Shown: one piece after another, positions 30,031 to 32,546 of the stretch
Numbering within the stretch: the first letter of the stretch is position 1
Layout of the letters: the number at the start of each line of letters is the position of its first letter
Assembly (NCBI RefSeq): GCF_000455325.1
Contig: NZ_HG322953.1
Coordinates: forward strand, 682,164 to 714,709
Direction of reading: 5' to 3'
Origin: Mycolicibacterium septicum DSM 44393
GTDB lineage: Bacteria > Actinomycetota > Actinomycetes > Mycobacteriales > Mycobacteriaceae
Length of the DNA stretch: 32,546 bases
Made by a program: the position numbers and the translations under genes
The notes under the pieces: model-generated
The model's input: only the letters and a program-made list of their open reading frames with translations
What the model was told of the DNA's origin: nothing
Databases searched by the model: none

Positions 30031-31167
30031 TTGAGGCACGAGCGCGCGCACCGGCCCACAAGTCGTGTCAAGCGACCCATTGCAGGTGCAATAGCGGGCT
30101 TGATCTTGATACCAGGGTTCCTGGCAGTGAGTTCGCACGCCGATCCCGGTGATGATGCCCTGGCAAAGCTCAATGAGCTGTCCCGTCAGGCTGAGCAGAC
30201 CACCGAGGCGATGCACTCCGCGCAGCTGGATCTGAACAACAAGCTTGCCGCACAGGAGAGTGCGGAAAAGAAGCATGCCGACGACACCGCGGCCGTCGAT
30301 GACGCCAAGTCGCAGCTGGCAATCTTTCAGACTTCGGTCAACAAAGTAGCTGCCGCCCAGTACATGGGTGGTCGCACCTCCGGTGTGGACGCGATCCTGA
30401 CGGCCGGCTCACCCCAGCAGCTGATCGAGCAACTCGCGGTGCAGCGGGTGATGGCGACCGAGATGTCGGCGCAGATGAAGAGCTTCCGTTCGGTGGGCGA
30501 AAAGGCCGCGTTGGCCGAGAAGGAGTCGGCGAAATCGGCCGACGACGCCAAGACCGCCGCAGAGCAGGCCGCCGCAGTGCGCGCGGACCTGCAATCCAAG
30601 CAAAGCCAGCTCCAGGTACAGATCGCGATCGTCAAATCGCAGTACCAGGCGCTGAGCCCGGCCCAGCGGGAAGCGATGACGGCCCTGCCGCCGACCCCGC
30701 CGGTGCCCGCGCCCGAGGCGTTGCCGCCTGCGCAGGATCCCGCCATTTTGGCTGACCCGCCGAACGGGATTCCGCCCGGCGATGTCGCCCCGCCGGAGGG
30801 CGCACTCCCGGATGGGGGCGGTGGCCATTCCGGCACCGTCATCCAGGCAGCGCTGAGCCGGATCGGCTCGCCGTACTCCTGGGGCGCTGCCGGTCCCAGC
30901 TCCTTCGACTGCTCCGGTCTGGTGATGTGGGCGTTCCAGCACGCCGGCATCTCGCTGCCGCACTCGAGCCAGGCCATGGCCCGCGGCGGTCAGCCGGTCT
31001 CGGCCGATTCGATGCAGCCCGGTGACGTGGTGACGTACTACTCCGACGCCTCCCACGTGGGTATCTACATCGGTGACGGGATGATGGTGCACGCGTCGAC
31101 CTACGGCACCCCGGTTCGGGTCGCCCCGGTCAACAATGCGCCGATCTACAACGTCCGTCGCTACTGA
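30031..31167 (+). CDS. ripC: RipC peptidoglycan endopeptidase, NlpC/P60
   Basis: The protein has 378 residues from TTG 30031 with GAGGA 8 nt upstream. A signal peptide (cut likely after SSHA, residue 37) is followed by a long coiled coil (38-210) with heptad-like Ala/Leu/Gln/Lys content. A Pro-rich linker (219-262) and the NlpC/P60 domain (265-378) follow. The catalytic residues are Cys294 (SFDCSGLVMW), His342 (DASHVGIYIG) and His354. It cuts stem peptides between D-Glu and DAP. The coiled coil matches RipC (Rv2190c), which is activated by the divisome transporter FtsEX through FtsX. The next gene begins inside its 3' end. Confidence 0.94.
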   Translation: MRHERAHRPTSRVKRPIAGAIAGLILIPGFLAVSSHADPGDDALAKLNELSRQAEQTTEAMHSAQLDLNNKLAAQESAEKKHADDTAAVDDAKSQLAIFQTSVNKVAAAQYMGGRTSGVDAILTAGSPQQLIEQLAVQRVMATEMSAQMKSFRSVGEKAALAEKESAKSADDAKTAAEQAAAVRADLQSKQSQLQVQIAIVKSQYQALSPAQREAMTALPPTPPVPAPEALPPAQDPAILADPPNGIPPGDVAPPEGALPDGGGGHSGTVIQAALSRIGSPYSWGAAGPSSFDCSGLVMWAFQHAGISLPHSSQAMARGGQPVSADSMQPGDVVTYYSDASHVGIYIGDGMMVHASTYGTPVRVAPVNNAPIYNVRRY

Positions 31168-32041
31168 GAAGTCCGTCGGTATCGAGCGCCCCGACAGCGG
31201 GGCGGGTTTCACCCTGACGCCGTACCGGCGTCTGCTGCTGGCGGTATTCCTGGTCGAACTCGCGCTGGCAACGGCGCTGTTGTGGAGATCCTCGCCGGTC
31301 CCACCTTCGTCCCCGCCTCCGGCCGCGTCGTCGACCGTCACCGGCGCACCTGCCGTCCCGCAACCCGACCCGGTCACCACGCTGGTGCTGCCCGACGGGC
31401 GCACCGCCCGACTACTGGCCCTGGGCGGACCGCAGTCGCAGGCCCTGCTGAGCCGCCTCGGCTCCGAACTCGGTGAGGCGGCCGCCACGGTGACCGCATT
31501 CTGGGGTCCGGACTGGCCGCGAGACATCGAGATCGCGGTCGCGGGGTCCGATCAACAGTTCCGGGTGCTGGCCGGCGGAGCCCCCGACATCGCCGCGACC
31601 ACCACCGCACAGCGGATCATGTTCGCCCCCGGCGCCGCCGACATGAGCCCGGCCGCGCTACGAATTGTGTTGCGCCACGAACTGTTCCATTACGCCGCCC
31701 GGTCGGCGACCGCGGCCGATGCACCGCGCTGGCTGACCGAGGGTGTGGCCGACTACGTCGGCCGGCCGCCCACCGCGGCACCCGCGCAGGCCGCGGAGCT
31801 GGCCCAGCTGCCCACCGATGCGGACCTCGACACACCCGGTGCCGCCCGCAGCCTGGCCTACGACCGGGCGTGGTGGTTCAGCCGCTACGTGGCCGACGCC
31901 TACGGGGTTCCGAAGCTGCGTGAGCTGTACCTGCGCGCCTGCGGAGCCGGTCACCCGGATGTGGCCACCGCGGTACGGGAGACGCTGGGCGCAGATCTCG
32001 ACGCAGTGGTTGCCGGTTGGCGTCACTGGCTGACCGGATAG
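31136..32041 (+). CDS. Membrane-anchored HExxH metallopeptidase-like protein (Rv2189c-like)
   Basis: The protein has 301 residues from ATG 31136, which overlaps the ripC end by 32 nt; no other in-frame start is found before the membrane helix. One helix (31-50) is followed by a Pro/Ser linker and an outside domain. RHELFHYAAR carries HExxH (His181, Glu182, His185), and Glu202 in LTEGVADYVG is the third zinc ligand. This is the gluzincin pattern of peptidase-MA-like proteins. M. tuberculosis Rv2189c occupies this slot as a conserved hypothetical. The overlap with ripC suggests co-translation and a role in the envelope; the substrate is unknown. Confidence 0.85.
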   Translation: MRRSTTSVATEKSVGIERPDSGAGFTLTPYRRLLLAVFLVELALATALLWRSSPVPPSSPPPAASSTVTGAPAVPQPDPVTTLVLPDGRTARLLALGGPQSQALLSRLGSELGEAAATVTAFWGPDWPRDIEIAVAGSDQQFRVLAGGAPDIAATTTAQRIMFAPGAADMSPAALRIVLRHELFHYAARSATAADAPRWLTEGVADYVGRPPTAAPAQAAELAQLPTDADLDTPGAARSLAYDRAWWFSRYVADAYGVPKLRELYLRACGAGHPDVATAVRETLGADLDAVVAGWRHWLTG

Positions 32042-32101
32042 CCTGTCGCCGATGGGGAGCACACGGAGCGCAGCCGGATCGCGCATGGACAGTCAGCCGC
32101 G

Positions 32102-32546
32102 ATGACGCGGGTTTTGTTGGTCACCAACGACTTTCCACCGCGTCGCGGCGGTATCCAGTCGTACCTGGAGGCGTTCGTCGGTGAGTTGGTGCGGGACGGC
32201 TCGCACGAGCTCACGGTGTACGCGCCGAAATGGAAGGGCAGCGCGGACTACGACGCTGCCGCCGGGTACCGCGTGGTGCGGCATCCCACTTCGCTGATGG
32301 TGCCCGAACCGACCGTGGCGACGCGCATGCAACGGTTGATCGCCGAGAACGACATCGAGACGGTGTGGTTCGGGGCGGCCGCGCCGCTGGCGCTGCTGGG
32401 CCCGCTGGCCCGGCGAGCCGGTGCCAGGCGCGTGGTGGCGAGCACCCATGGCCACGAGGTCGGCTGGTCGATGCTGCCGGTGGCGCGCAGCGCATTGCGC
32501 CGCATCGGAGACGACGCCGACGTCGTGACGTTCATCAGCCGCTACA
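32102..32546 (+). CDS. pimB: PimB' mannosyltransferase, N-terminal part
   Basis: The first 148 codons are visible and the gene runs off the right edge. MTRVLLVTNDFPPRRGGIQSY is the start of a GT4-family GT-B glycosyltransferase, with the GGIQ loop that binds the donor. YAPKWKG, TVWFGAAAPLALL and STHGHEVGWSMLPV match PimB' (Rv2188c). That enzyme adds the second mannose from GDP-mannose to phosphatidylinositol monomannoside on the cytoplasmic face, an early step to PIMs, LM and LAM. The ATG at 32102 has only a weak ribosome site; the 60 nt before it hold no clear signal. Confidence 0.93.
   Translation, partial: MTRVLLVTNDFPPRRGGIQSYLEAFVGELVRDGSHELTVYAPKWKGSADYDAAAGYRVVRHPTSLMVPEPTVATRMQRLIAENDIETVWFGAAAPLALLGPLARRAGARRVVASTHGHEVGWSMLPVARSALRRIGDDADVVTFISRY

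Overview
The window is high-GC actinobacterial DNA. Gene content and order identify it as a mycobacterium, most likely a Mycolicibacterium-type species. From memory, the genes follow the Mycobacterium tuberculosis block Rv2215 (dlaT) to Rv2188c (pimB') almost gene for gene, in the reverse orientation. The products are housekeeping: lipoyl acyltransferase, mycolate-linked epoxide hydrolase, aminopeptidase, adenylate cyclase, glycine cleavage T protein, branched-chain aminotransferase, cobalamin loop assembly, Fe-S insertion, adenosine kinase, AsnB amidotransferase, the cytochrome bcc-aa3 respiratory supercomplex, TrpD, a repair nuclease, RipC and PimB'.

Layout. 1-2626: dlaT start (-), a small unknown gene (+) and ephD (+). 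2631-6272: a minus-strand run of adenylate cyclase, pepB and a lytic transglycosylase lipoprotein. 6312-10382: gcvT, ilvE and an accessory gene for a GVxG-repeat, fibre-like protein (+). 10309-13365: a minus-strand operon of a DUF3043-type membrane protein, cobU, cobT and cobS with 4-nt overlaps. 13520-15670: erpA (+), a membrane protein (-) and adoK (+). 15740-22155: asnB (-), then ctaC, ctaF, mmpS3, a small membrane protein, an LpqN-type lipoprotein and a small secreted protein (+). 22243-26496: ctaE-qcrC-qcrA-qcrB (-). 26631-32546: trpD (+), an exonuclease/GIY-YIG fusion (-), a Cys-rich small protein, ripC, an HExxH membrane protein and the start of pimB' (+). No intergenic stretch exceeds 300 bases, and I found no tRNA, rRNA, insertion sequence or CRISPR array.

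The conserved backbone supplies respiration (ctaC/F/E and qcrCAB) and envelope building (asnB, ripC, pimB', ephD, mmpS3). Compared with my memory of M. tuberculosis, this locus gains the transglycosylase lipoprotein, the GVxG-repeat gene (where Rv2209 sits), cobU, and the LpqN-like/secreted pair. It lacks the Rv2205c glycerate kinase. The least described items are the GVxG-repeat protein with an Arg-rich tail encoded antisense to cobS, a very compact divergent promoter between gcvT and the cyclase, and a set of genes whose -10 hexamers sit 6-7 nt before the start codon, suggesting leaderless mRNAs.
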